NCBI GenBank assembly: GCA_022360315.1
Contig: JAKSDA010000050.1
Coordinates: 1-35,303 of the forward strand
Direction of reading: 5' to 3'
Length of the DNA: 35,303 nucleotides
Source: Pseudomonadota bacterium
Lineage (GTDB): Bacteria; Myxococcota_A; Polyangia; Haliangiales; Haliangiaceae
Part shown: positions 9,998-19,700 of the stretch, piece by piece
Position numbering within the stretch: the first letter of the stretch is position 1
How the letters are laid out: every line of letters starts with the position of its first letter
Translations under genes and position numbers: made by a program
Notes under the pieces: model-generated
The model's database searches: none
Told to the model about the DNA's origin: nothing
The model's input: only the letters and a program-made list of their open reading frames with translations

Positions 9998-11506
9998 GTG
10001 GGGTTCAAAGCTCGCGCTCGCAAATCGTCGTTATGGTACCTGACTATCAAACAGGCCGACCACAGCTCGATGGGGTCCCGGGCCGAGGTGGCGGCGTGTC
10101 TGAGTGCGGTATTTCCGCGCCTCAAGGTGACGGCCGGGCTGCAGGATGGCTTCAAGCACCGCCAGTTCGAGGTTGCTGTCGATCTCGAGCCATCTGCCGA
10201 GGTCGCCGAGGTGGCGTTGCTCGTGCACTGGCAGGGCCGATCGCCGCAGCCAGGCCACAATCATCCGCTGTGGCCGGTGTTGTGCTCGGCCACCTACGCA
10301 CTGGGCGGCGATCTGCGCGATGCCTATTCGGATGCCCCGGTGGCGATTCCCGATCGGGCACGCAATCGAGCGCTGCCCGAGAACGAGCTCGATCGGGTCT
10401 ACAGAGTTCCCGCGGAGCCCGACGGGCCGCTGGCCGGAATCGACGACGTCGACTGGCGCCGGTTGCGCCATGCCTACGGCTCGGCCACCGACGTACCTCC
10501 TCTTTTGCGGGCGCTTCGCTCGGCAGACCAGGAGGTGCGCAATCAGGCCTGGTACGAACTCTACGGCAACATCTATCACGAGCGGTCGGTCTATCAGGCC
10601 ACGGTCCACGCCGTGCCGTATTTGCTCGCCCTTCTCGCCGACGAATCGACCCCTGACCGGCCCGGACTCTTGCAGTATTTGCTGGATCTGTCGCTCGGTC
10701 TGCCCGAGGACTTCGAGGCCAGGCAAGTTCCGTGGGTCATCGCCAAGGGAGTACCTCTGTTGCAGCAGCTGATCGCGACCGACCCGGAGTTGCGCGTCCC
10801 GGCGATCTATCTACTGGCGACTTTGCCGAGAACGGCTGTGCACGCGCGCCCCTTGCTCGGCGAGCTTCTGGCCGAGGAGGCCGACCCGTCGATACGAGCC
10901 AATGCGGCATTTGCGGTGGGCATTGCCTGGAAACCTCATCTGAGCGATCTGCACCGGCTCGAGAAGTCGCTGGCCTCGCCCCATGCCGGCGAGCGTCTCG
11001 CAGCTGCGCTGGCCATGCACCGGGCCGATTATGTGACCACCGAGGTCATCTCGCTCTTCTTCGATGTTCTCGCCGATTCCCGGCCCTATCGGATATGGGC
11101 CGAATCGTGTCCGTGGGGCAGTTTCGATGCCGAAATCATTGCATTGGATCAATTGCTGAGGCTCGATCGAGCGGCCCGCCGTGCCATGAGCCATCGCTTT
11201 GTCGAGCTGCTTGCGATCCGGCGAGAGGACGATGATTGGCCTCCTGCCCAGGATATCGCGCTCGATCTGCTCGGCCTGGGCTTTGTCGGTCGATGGGTTT
11301 CGTCCGGCGATAGCGCAGACCTGAGCCGGGACCAGCGGAGCATTCTGGCCGCGGTCGCGGCCAGCAGTGGTCTGTGGCGCAGGGAGGATACGCGCTATCT
11401 GCTCCAGCGCAAGCTCCACTCTCTCGGCTTGCCATCCGACAGCAAAACCCTGGCCGCGTGGGTCAGCACCGAGCACAAAACTGCGGCCGACTCGAACCGT
11501 CCGTGA
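9998..11506 (+). CDS. HEAT-repeat protein
   Basis: A soluble protein of up to 502 residues. The central section begins with VDWRRLRHAYGSA (151-163) and continues through alternating helices such as VPPLLRALRSAD and QAWYELYGNIYH. This is a HEAT-repeat start shared by many myxobacterial and actinobacterial proteins, and further repeats run to about residue 340. Such alpha-solenoids usually bind proteins. Residues about 25-115 form a separate module, possibly beta-rich, that I do not recognise. GTG 9998 is the longest start; ATG 10070 keeps both modules and may be the true one. There are 87 bases after the previous stop with no obvious terminator. No catalytic motif is seen. Confidence 0.7.
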   Translation: MGFKARARKSSLWYLTIKQADHSSMGSRAEVAACLSAVFPRLKVTAGLQDGFKHRQFEVAVDLEPSAEVAEVALLVHWQGRSPQPGHNHPLWPVLCSATYALGGDLRDAYSDAPVAIPDRARNRALPENELDRVYRVPAEPDGPLAGIDDVDWRRLRHAYGSATDVPPLLRALRSADQEVRNQAWYELYGNIYHERSVYQATVHAVPYLLALLADESTPDRPGLLQYLLDLSLGLPEDFEARQVPWVIAKGVPLLQQLIATDPELRVPAIYLLATLPRTAVHARPLLGELLAEEADPSIRANAAFAVGIAWKPHLSDLHRLEKSLASPHAGERLAAALAMHRADYVTTEVISLFFDVLADSRPYRIWAESCPWGSFDAEIIALDQLLRLDRAARRAMSHRFVELLAIRREDDDWPPAQDIALDLLGLGFVGRWVSSGDSADLSRDQRSILAAVAASSGLWRREDTRYLLQRKLHSLGLPSDSKTLAAWVSTEHKTAADSNRP

Positions 11507-11533
11507 CTGGTCGGCGGTGGCCCGGCCGGTCAC
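11503..11533. terminator. Stem-loop between convergent genes
   Basis: GTGACTGGTC at 11503-11512 pairs with GGCCGGTCAC at 11524-11533 (eight Watson-Crick pairs and two G-T wobbles, on the rightward transcript), with an 11-base loop. It overlaps the stop of the HEAT gene and the 3' end of the leftward membrane protein. There is no T-tract, so it is at best a weak bidirectional terminator. Confidence 0.35.
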
Positions 11534-13476
11534 GTTGGGCGCGTTTTGGCGCGATTGTATGCCGTGATAATGAGATGGCCGACCAGCACGGTAAGCGCGA
11601 CAACCGCCATGGTCGCGAGCGACACCAGTACAGCGGCAGCACCAGACGATATTTCGGCGGTGGATGACAGGGCGTGCTCGGCGCGGCGGACCAGTTCCGT
11701 CGCACGGTTGAGCATCGCCAGCTCGGGTCGCTTCCAGCCGAGGAAAAGCAGCACGGGCAACGAGGCAACGTGCAAGAACATGACAAACGCGGTTACCCCA
11801 TTGTCGAGCTCTTGCCGGAGTTCGTCCGCCGAGCCCTCTTCTTCGGCATCGTTGCCCAGGGCCATCAACCGCCGCGCGGCGGGCAAATACCGGGTCAAGC
11901 CGTCCATGAACATCCAGGCAAAGACCGCGATGACGATGAGCAACCACGCCTCGCTTGCACTGCGCCGGTGGTAGATCAGCGAAAGCCCACTCGACGCGAC
12001 CGCGATTGCTGCAGGTGCAGGGATCAACTCGGCCAGCGCCCACAATTTGCGCAGTGTCCTCGCGCCCGTGTCCGGCAGATCGTCTCGACGGAGTTGCCAG
12101 CGTGTGCACCACAGCAGAGATTGACCCATCACCACAAAGCTGGCCAGTAGGCAGATGGCCAATAAATGAACCCACAGCGCCACCTGATAATGAACTCGCT
12201 GGCCAACTCCGACCAGGTGAAGGCCACCAAACACCGCCAGCACCAGCACAAGTGTCATGGCTGGAATCAGCCGTCCCGCTGTGGCAACGGCGCGGCGAAT
12301 CGCTGCCGAGCGCTGGCCGACGACATGGCCGACCTGGCCCAGCAACAGGACTCCGCCACAAAACATCGCGCCGGCCAGGACTGGCGGAATGCCGGACAAT
12401 CCCCTGGTCCAGAAGCCGTGATAGCTCGCCAAAAACCCCAACAGTCCGCCGCAGCCTTCGAGCGCGCACGCCCAGCCGGCGGCGCTCGGGCCGCCGCGGC
12501 GCTCTGCGATGATATACGTGATGGCGAAGAACGTGCCGTGGAACATCACGTGGGCCATACCGCCGCAAACCAGTGAGAGCCGAGTGCCGGGCAGCCCGTC
12601 GACAGCGATCATCAAGATCAGCCAGATGGCCGCATGGGTGCCCATGACCGCGGCAGTTCGCGAGCGGCTCAGGCGGTTGCGCAGGCCTGTTACCAGAGCA
12701 AAGGGCAAAGAGCCCGCGGCCAGGAAGGACAGGAGGAGTGCGTCATGCTCCGATAGAAGCGTGGCGATGAGCTTGCTCGACAGTACTGTGACTCCGACCA
12801 GACCGGCCCCGACAAAGACCCCGATTGCGATGCCGAAAAAGCGGTGCTTCATCGGGTAGTCGGCGGGAACCCGCTCGCTGGATGAAACCGCCATGAGATA
12901 GCCGATCGCGGCGACTGTCGCGGTCAATGCGACGATGACCGTGTCCGGCGGTGTGACCAGGATGGCCATACCGCCCAGAATGGCATCGCTCGCAGAGATG
13001 GCCTGGAAGGCAACGAGCAGGTTTTGCCATCCCTCGCCCAGTTCGATGATCCGAGCGAGCGAGAGGCCAAACGCGATGGCCACGATGGCGCCAGCTGCGG
13101 CGCTACCCAGCACTGTGATCGAGATAGCGCAGACAAATGTTCCGGCCAGGCTCAGCGCAACGCCGTAGAGAACGCACAATCCGACGACAGATGGGGCCAA
13201 GCCCATGGCGAGAAGTGCGATGCCCGCCGCGCAACCGGCCAGTAGCGGCCATGCTCCGAATCCGAGCTGCATGTCCCGAGGCCAGCTGTACCAGTCGGAA
13301 ATACCGATCTCGCCAATCGTCCTGGTGAGGCCTGGATGATCCGGTCTCGTATTGGTGAAGACGCGCAAGAGCTGCCCGATGCTGCGTTGCACGAGCCCGA
13401 CAAGACCCGGATATGATGATGCCGGAGTGTAGTGGCGCGGCAGCCATGCCGGCCCGCCATGCTCTTCATGATTCAT
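11530..13476 (-). CDS. Unrecognised polytopic membrane protein
   Basis: About 648 residues from ATG 13476, with some fourteen to sixteen hydrophobic segments, a short cytosolic loop rich in Glu (GNDAEEEGSADELRQ) near the C-terminus, and no family motif I recognise. A longer frame (to 13590) exists, but ATG 13476 overlaps the upstream stop by 11 bases and gives a sensible start, MNHEEHG. It is probably co-translated with the upstream soluble protein (13466-14725). The size and helix count would suit a transporter, exporter or signalling membrane protein, but no sequence evidence separates these. The inner membrane is the likely location. Confidence 0.7.
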   Translation of the reverse strand: MNHEEHGGPAWLPRHYTPASSYPGLVGLVQRSIGQLLRVFTNTRPDHPGLTRTIGEIGISDWYSWPRDMQLGFGAWPLLAGCAAGIALLAMGLAPSVVGLCVLYGVALSLAGTFVCAISITVLGSAAAGAIVAIAFGLSLARIIELGEGWQNLLVAFQAISASDAILGGMAILVTPPDTVIVALTATVAAIGYLMAVSSSERVPADYPMKHRFFGIAIGVFVGAGLVGVTVLSSKLIATLLSEHDALLLSFLAAGSLPFALVTGLRNRLSRSRTAAVMGTHAAIWLILMIAVDGLPGTRLSLVCGGMAHVMFHGTFFAITYIIAERRGGPSAAGWACALEGCGGLLGFLASYHGFWTRGLSGIPPVLAGAMFCGGVLLLGQVGHVVGQRSAAIRRAVATAGRLIPAMTLVLVLAVFGGLHLVGVGQRVHYQVALWVHLLAICLLASFVVMGQSLLWCTRWQLRRDDLPDTGARTLRKLWALAELIPAPAAIAVASSGLSLIYHRRSASEAWLLIVIAVFAWMFMDGLTRYLPAARRLMALGNDAEEEGSADELRQELDNGVTAFVMFLHVASLPVLLFLGWKRPELAMLNRATELVRRAEHALSSTAEISSGAAAVLVSLATMAVVALTVLVGHLIITAYNRAKTRPT

Positions 13477-14725
13477 GGCTGTGACCATCGTCGTGGGGGT
13501 TGCTGGTTTGCTTTGCTTCGGCCGAGATTCTGTCCAGTTCGGAGGTTGGCCTGGCCACGATAGAGGCGATATCCGCTGGTATCTCGTCACGTCCGCGCAG
13601 CCTGTCGACGGCTTCGATCAGCGCTCGAGCGATCCGTTCTCGGCCGAGCGGCTCGGAGAAACCGGGCTCGTCCAGGGTCGGGCGGGCAGGCGCGTCATCC
13701 TGCCAGCCCTGCTGGATCAGCAGGGCGTGAAGCACAGTTTGAACAATCCGGTCGGCAGTGGCCGTCTCGCCCTGGCTCAGCATGAGGGCAAACCGCCGCG
13801 CGTAGTCATCGTGTTGTCGGGCCAGAGCGCGGCACCTGCGGTAGCGCAGCGACGAAAGTCGAGCCATGCAGAGCCCGATCAATGCGTGGATGAGTCCTGC
13901 CCGCTGCCGCGAGAACGTCGCCCGGGCGACACCGATCAGACTGGCGAACTTATCATTGGTAACGCGATCCAGGTTTTCGAACCGCTTGTGCGAAAACGGT
14001 GTCATGCCCAGCTGCAACAGTAAATACTGCAGAGACTCGATCCAGGTGTTTTCTGTCGACACTCTGGTCAGTATCTCCATGACTTCCGCCACCGCTGTAT
14101 AGACATCTTGCTCGGTATCGCTGGCGAGTTGTCGGGCGTCGGACAACACGCGACTCCACAGTCGAGCTGGCAGTGAAGCGATCGGCCGAAACTCTTCCCG
14201 GGGCAAGGCAACCATGGCCAGAGTCACCAGCGCAGCGGCGAGTGGCTGCCTTTGATCCGGTGCAAAGGGGAGTTCGCCACTGGCAGGGTAGAGTTCCCAC
14301 CAGTAATGGCGCCAGTGAAGGCAAAGACGCCGACCGTACCCGGCCGGCAATACTCCATCTCCATCGCGATGGATATCGTAAGTGCGCATGATCGAGCCGA
14401 CCATGAATTCCATATTCTCGGCCGACACAGTGACGTTCTTTTTGCGCCACAGTTTGTTGAGAAGGTTTGTCGTGCGTTCGCGCAAAAGCGCAGATTTCGC
14501 TGGCGGATAGGCCTCATCGAGTCGCTCGAGTTCTGACACTGCGCGGAGGATAAAACAAGGGTACTGGCGCGGACACGCTTTGGGCCGGTGAACGATTTGA
14601 CCGTGTGTACGCAGCTGTCGGACCGGCCAGGCCGCTGTGTGAAACGCGGTGGTGACAGGCGTTCTAGCAGCATTGGGAAAAATCGTTTTTCCCCAATCTG
14701 CGTCGACAGTTTCGATCATCGGCAC
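13466..14725 (-). CDS. Unrecognised soluble protein paired with a membrane protein
   Basis: About 419 residues (GTG 14725; ATG 14719 is also possible). No membrane helices and no known family. A short stretch around residues 258-280 (KFASLIGVARATFSRQRAGL) could form a helix-turn-helix, but this is only a pattern. The C-terminus is short and His/Asp/Ser-rich (HDDGHSHES). The stop overlaps the start of the membrane protein by 11 bases, so the two products are likely made together and may form a complex. Just before the start sits a cluster of dyad symmetries (14721-14758). What it does is unknown; regulator or cytoplasmic partner of the membrane protein are both possible. Confidence 0.6.
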   Translation of the reverse strand: MPMIETVDADWGKTIFPNAARTPVTTAFHTAAWPVRQLRTHGQIVHRPKACPRQYPCFILRAVSELERLDEAYPPAKSALLRERTTNLLNKLWRKKNVTVSAENMEFMVGSIMRTYDIHRDGDGVLPAGYGRRLCLHWRHYWWELYPASGELPFAPDQRQPLAAALVTLAMVALPREEFRPIASLPARLWSRVLSDARQLASDTEQDVYTAVAEVMEILTRVSTENTWIESLQYLLLQLGMTPFSHKRFENLDRVTNDKFASLIGVARATFSRQRAGLIHALIGLCMARLSSLRYRRCRALARQHDDYARRFALMLSQGETATADRIVQTVLHALLIQQGWQDDAPARPTLDEPGFSEPLGRERIARALIEAVDRLRGRDEIPADIASIVARPTSELDRISAEAKQTSNPHDDGHSHES

Positions 14726-14758
14726 AGAGACGTGCCGGATCCGGACATTTTTTTGTCC
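14721..14758. promoter_or_regulatory. Cluster of three short inverted repeats at a start codon
   Basis: Three dyads lie in a row: GGCAC / GTGCC (14721-14725 and 14732-14736), the palindrome CCGGATCCGG (14735-14744), and GGACA / TGTCC (14743-14747 and 14754-14758) with a T-rich loop. They cover the GTG 14725 start and the 33 bases upstream on the leftward strand. They could be an operator or an mRNA structure at the start site. Confidence 0.45.
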
Positions 14759-14982
14759 TGTCTGGTAACGGATTGAAACTATGAAATGAATTCTGGCATT
14801 CGAAAATTTGCTTCACATTGAGACAGCTCGAATCCCGGGGTGTGAAATGTATTTTTGGTGGTGATGATTGCAACCGGTGTCGAGTGTGATCACAGCAGCG
14901 TCTGTGAAGCCCATTTCGAGCAGTGTTTACTCAGAGTACAGGGTAGCCGAGTTGGCGATATCTACACACTGAGGAGGACGTT
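14726..14982. promoter_or_regulatory. Divergent intergenic region
   Basis: A 257-base gap between the leftward unknown pair and the rightward DUF4407 gene. It is more AT-rich by eye than its surroundings, as expected of promoters. I see no strong -35/-10 pair. The DUF4407 ribosome site GAGGAGG (14971-14977) lies at its right edge. Confidence 0.4.
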
Positions 14983-16563
14983 GTGCGTACACTGCTTGAT
15001 ACTGTTTTGCTCCGGCCCCACGGGCGATCGCTGCTCACGGCCACGACGGCGACGTGGCTGGGGGTTGTGGCTCTTCTCGCGTGGATTCTGGCCCTCACCG
15101 AGGCGGTCATATGGGGAGGCATAGCATCTTCATATTTCTCCGAAACCTATTGGCCGATCGCCATCGTGGTTGGTGCGGCGGTTGGTCTCATTATATTTGC
15201 CGTGGACAGTACGTTGGTGATTCTGGACCTGAAACCGCTGCCTGATCCGGCCGGGTCCCGGGATGGAAAGGCAATGCGGCGAACGGCTGGCACCAGAGTG
15301 GCAGGCAGTTTTTTGGTGCGAACGGCCATTGTGGCCATTGCTGTGGTCTTTACTGCACCGATGGCCGCACAGCTGATTGCGGCGTCTGATATTGATCGCG
15401 AGTTTTCCGCGCGTGCTGAAGCTGTGCGGGCCGGGCTCATCGACGGTGAGCGCAAGCGATTTCGAGCCGATCCCGAGCGTCTCGAGCTCGAAAGCGAGTT
15501 GGCCAGGGTGGTCGGGTTATGGGAGGAAGAGTTGCTGCACGGCGACAGGCGCTCGCGCAGTCCCGGCCGAGGGCAGTCGCGCGGCTCTGGCAACGGACCC
15601 GTGGCCAGAGCGCTGGCGAAGCGAATCGACGAGATCAAAGCCGATATGGCCAGGGTCCGCCGCCAGCACGAACAGACCATCGAGTTCATGAATAACGCCA
15701 GCGAGAGCGAGCTAGCCAGGCGTTATGGAGCGGTATTTCCGGTCGATACCCTGGCCAACCGGTATCAGATCGCCGACCAGCTCCCGGGCAGTTTGCCGCT
15801 CTTGACCAAGCTCTTCCTGGTCATTTTGGCCCTTGCTCTGATTGCGCTCAAGCTGGTTCAGCCGCGCTCGGCCGAGCTGTATTTTTCTGAGTACTACCAG
15901 TCGGCCTTCAGAGAGTACAAAAACGGCAAGTTCAATTCCTATCTCAGCCACGACGACTTGCCCGACGGACTTTCGCCCATGGATGGGTTGGTTTTCTGCG
16001 CCTGGTACGATCGGCATACCCAGCGGTTAGAAGACGATGAAACGTATCGTCGAGCGGACAACTTTGAGCGAGCGGTCGCCGGGTATCTGCCCCGGGTCGC
16101 GAAAAGGCGCGAAGGCGCCCGGTTGCAGGTCGAGAAAGTGAAGCGCGAGCGCGACCAGCTGCGCCGCGAGCGAAGCGCTGCCTTTGCCAGGCTGCGCGAT
16201 CGCATGGAAAGGCGCGATCGCCTCCAAGAGCAGCGGGACCGGCTCACCGAGAGTCCCGAGCGCACTCTTGAACTCGCCGCCGATGGTCTGCTTCTCGAAC
16301 GCGAGCTCCAGGTGGAGCTGCGTGAGCTCGAGCTCGCGATCGACAATGACTTTCTCACGATCAAACTCATGGACGAGGCCTTCGAGAGACTCGATGACAG
16401 GTACAGCGAGGAGATCGCGCGAGAAAAAAACCTGAGCCAGCACTACCTCGACATCACCCAGCAGCGGGAGCAGAAGCAGCGCGACGAGCTGACGAAACTG
16501 TGGCGCCAAGAATCCAAGCAAGGACCGGAAGCGGTTTTCCTCAGCCTGGCAGGGGCGAAATAG
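14983..16563 (+). CDS. DUF4407 membrane protein with coiled-coil
   Basis: A 526-residue protein of the DUF4407 family: large proteins of unknown function with four membrane helices and charged coiled-coil regions. Three hydrophobic segments lie near the N-terminus (about 23-50, 57-82, 110-134) and one near 274-295. Between the third and fourth is a charged, partly Arg/Ser-rich stretch (about 140-260), and after the fourth is a long Arg/Glu-rich helix region (about 370-510) that looks like a coiled coil. It starts at GTG 14983, six bases after GAGGAGG (14971-14977). It sits alone between divergent and convergent neighbours. The long coiled coil suggests a structural or scaffold role in the membrane, but no function is established. 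Confidence 0.8.
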   Translation: MRTLLDTVLLRPHGRSLLTATTATWLGVVALLAWILALTEAVIWGGIASSYFSETYWPIAIVVGAAVGLIIFAVDSTLVILDLKPLPDPAGSRDGKAMRRTAGTRVAGSFLVRTAIVAIAVVFTAPMAAQLIAASDIDREFSARAEAVRAGLIDGERKRFRADPERLELESELARVVGLWEEELLHGDRRSRSPGRGQSRGSGNGPVARALAKRIDEIKADMARVRRQHEQTIEFMNNASESELARRYGAVFPVDTLANRYQIADQLPGSLPLLTKLFLVILALALIALKLVQPRSAELYFSEYYQSAFREYKNGKFNSYLSHDDLPDGLSPMDGLVFCAWYDRHTQRLEDDETYRRADNFERAVAGYLPRVAKRREGARLQVEKVKRERDQLRRERSAAFARLRDRMERRDRLQEQRDRLTESPERTLELAADGLLLERELQVELRELELAIDNDFLTIKLMDEAFERLDDRYSEEIAREKNLSQHYLDITQQREQKQRDELTKLWRQESKQGPEAVFLSLAGAK

Positions 16564-16604
16564 TCAGGCCAGACTCCGATTTCGCCGGGCATGTGGCGGG
16601 TTGG

Positions 16605-16737
16605 CTATGGCTTGGTTCGCAGGATATGAACCCGGTCATCGTGGCTGTCGAGCCAGACGATGCCGCGCTTTGACCCGACGAGAGTAAGGCATCGAGATCG
16701 GTGATGTGACCCCTGTCGAGGCGAACAGAACCAGCTG
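16605..16737 (-). pseudogene. Possible gene remnant between convergent genes
   Basis: On the minus strand, one frame reads SVRLDRGHITDLDAL. A neighbouring frame then reads LTLVGSKRGIVWLDSHDDRV followed by HILRTKP and a stop at 16605-16607. Adding one base near 16690 would join them into the end of a plausible, beta-propeller-like protein. It has no start and is too short to name. It could be a decayed gene end or chance. Confidence 0.25.
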
Positions 16738-16757
16738 CACTTTGACGGGTTTGACGG

Positions 16758-19700
16758 TTATGACGAGGCGCTATTCGGCTTCTTGCCGTCTTTCTGAACG
16801 ATCTCGTTTTCTGGTCCCAGAAGACCCATGGACCTTCGGATGACCGCTAGTACGTCTTTGTAGAAGGCCAGAAACAGACCCAATATGAAGGGTAATAGGG
16901 CAGCGACTTGAAAGAGACCCTGAAACTTTTGCTTAATGGTGGCGAACGAATCCTCCTCTATCTTGAAGAAAACGGTGTCATGACCTTCTACGATGAGCAC
17001 GAATTCGTATTCGTCGAGCGCGGACTCGAGTAGAACGACGGAAACTTCAGCGAAGCAGTATCGAAAGTACGCATCGCACTGCATTTTGTCCTGGTTCCCC
17101 GTATTGGCAGTTGGGATGCGTGCAGCGGTCGATCTCGGCGATACACTCCAGCTCTTCTGTGACGGCGCTCCACAGTGACGATGGACATAAACACTCAGCT
17201 CGCTCTGCGGCGCTCCATGACGTGGGTAGTCGACTTGATAGCTGCAGGCATCTACATTGTATGAATTGGTTATTCCACGTCCAGTCCGCAACCAGGTCGT
17301 ATAAACGCCCATCAGGAGTGCGGTGAGAACCAGTCCGAATGTCATACGCCGAATTCGCCGACTCTTAATATGCTCTCTCCGGACCAAATACTCCTCGGTA
17401 TTCAAGCGGAACCATCGCTCCATCAAAGGGACGGATAGCCGATGACGAGGCAAACGAACCAGCGTACCTTGCTTTTTTCGAGCGGTGATGAGCCCGACGT
17501 TCTGAAGCGACGAAAAGGCTTTCTTCACCCGCTCCGCACCCATGCTCGCCCCGAGTTGTTCCTGGACCAATCTGGAGGAGTATGGCGCACTCAAGGCGAC
17601 ATGCTGCAGAACCTGCTTTTCTGCCTCATCGAGCCACGACATCACAGTTTCTTCGTAAGTACGGCTGAGCGAAGCGAGCTCGTCGCTTGCCTCATGTACA
17701 TTGGCAGCCGTGACATGAGCAGAAGCCAGCACATGATGTTCTTCGCGAGCTTGCAACGATCTGACGATATGGCTGCACAGGGACCGCGCCGTATACACGT
17801 TGCCGCCGGACAGTTGGTAGATCGCCCGGATGGCGGAGTTTTTGAATCGAAGATTGATGACTACTCCGAGCTCTCGAATCAGTTGCTGAAGCCCGCGATA
17901 GGTCAGTGCGGGCACATTGATGGGATACGGGCGCATTGGATTGTCCCAGCCATCCAGAACTCGGGTCGAAAGCACGGAGCCACGCATACTGGTCACGACA
18001 ACAGTGAGGCCGCGGGACTCACAGTGCTCTGCGATGGAGACCCACAGGCGTCGTATTTCGTCTACCTCGTGCCTGGGAGCAGTCGGCGATACAAGAGCTT
18101 TTATCAGCCAATCCGCGTTGTCGAGGACGAGGATCGGCAGCTTGTCCTGGTTCAGATTCAAACCCAGGGTGACACGCTTCAGTACCGTATTGATGTCGCT
18201 TTTTTCACCCAGCTCCATCGGCTCGGGCATAGCGTGGGAGATCTTCTGGACGAGCGCGCTGAGACTTCGCTCGGCGGTCTGTGCGCAATGTACGTAGATA
18301 AAATTTCTCTGCTCCAGGCCGTACTCGGCCATGGTGACCAAAGACGTTTTGCCCGAGCCAGGCGGGCCGGTAACCGTGATCAGACCGCCTGGCCCGCGTA
18401 TCCGCTGAACCAATTCATTGAGGATCGACCGCATTCCAAAAAATTGAGTTGCGTCTATGGAGGTGCGTCCTCCCGCATATGGGTCTGGAATCGTGTGAAA
18501 ATCTTGCAGACGATCGATGAACAGGTCTCTGGATTGGGCGTTTCGATGGGCTCGTCGGATCTCTCCGAGATAGAGTGGAACTACCAATGCCCCGAACTTC
18601 TTGCGATACTCCAGAATGCGCTCTCGCACTCCTGGCCCGAGTTCTACCGAATTGGCTACAACAATGACAACGGCCTGACTATCGCCAACTTCTTCGAGAT
18701 GAGCGTCGAGTGTTCGAGCGCATTGTACGAACGTCCGCGTACCTAGCCGGCCCAGGGGGGCCTGGGTGGAAACGGTTGAATCGGAGACAAATAGCGCGAA
18801 GAAACAGTATGACTCCGCATGGTCGATCTTGGGCCCATAAAGACACGCTATGGCGGGGCTTCGAGGTGTAGCCCCGGCGAATAGCGAGCAGAAGAATTCA
18901 CGTATTTCTGTTCGAGCCTCGGTCATGGTTGCCGGGATGACTCTGTCGAGGGCATCCCATGAACTGGCCATGCTGTCTTTGTCGGCCTTTCTGGATACCG
19001 GCAGCGCCAGAGAGCTCTGTTGAGACGACAAAACGCCTTCCGAGGCGGGGAATATCGTGATTTCTGGCGGCGCAGATGCGGCTGCGAAGCTGTCGGGCAT
19101 GGCGGGAGGAGAGGCAGCTCTTCGTCGACGGTGGGCCATTGCCGACAAGGCAAAGCCCGTTTTGCGCTGAGGTTTCTCGACACCTTTGGGCAGCGGCGGA
19201 GGGCCGGCAGGGTTCTTGCCATTTCCGGCGAGAGCGAGCATTGTTTTGTCATTTGAGTCACTTTGTTGGGCTTTTTTGCCCAGGAGCTTGATTACCTCAC
19301 GCATTGATTGTGGGCGATGGTCCGGATCCTTGGCGAGCATCCTCTCAACCAAGGAGTCGAGATATGGGGGGATCGATGGTTTGAGCGTCGATGGACGTGG
19401 CGGTGAGTTGTGAAGATGCGCATTTGCCATCTCCATTAACCCTTTTCCAGCGAAAGGTCTCCTACCGCAAACCAGTTCGAAGAGAATACATCCCAGTGAA
19501 TATATGTCACTGCGGTTGTCAATATGGGCCGCATCCAGGAGTTGTTCGGGTGACATATAGCTGGGAGTACCCATGATGGCGCCCGCCTGGGTGATAGATG
19601 CTTCGTCTCGATCGGTGTGGAGAAGTTTGGCAATACCAAAGTCCAAGACCTTGATCCGCAAGAGACTGGGATCCGACTTATCCTCCAATATATGAATGTT

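Noticed and set aside
14793..14815. Sigma54 promoter (TGGCA ... TTGC)
   Set aside because: The GG-to-GC distance is 13 bases rather than 10.
17442..18746. A 434-residue rightward frame opposite the tandem kinase
   Set aside because: It is a shadow of the ATPase region, and its translation shows no domain.
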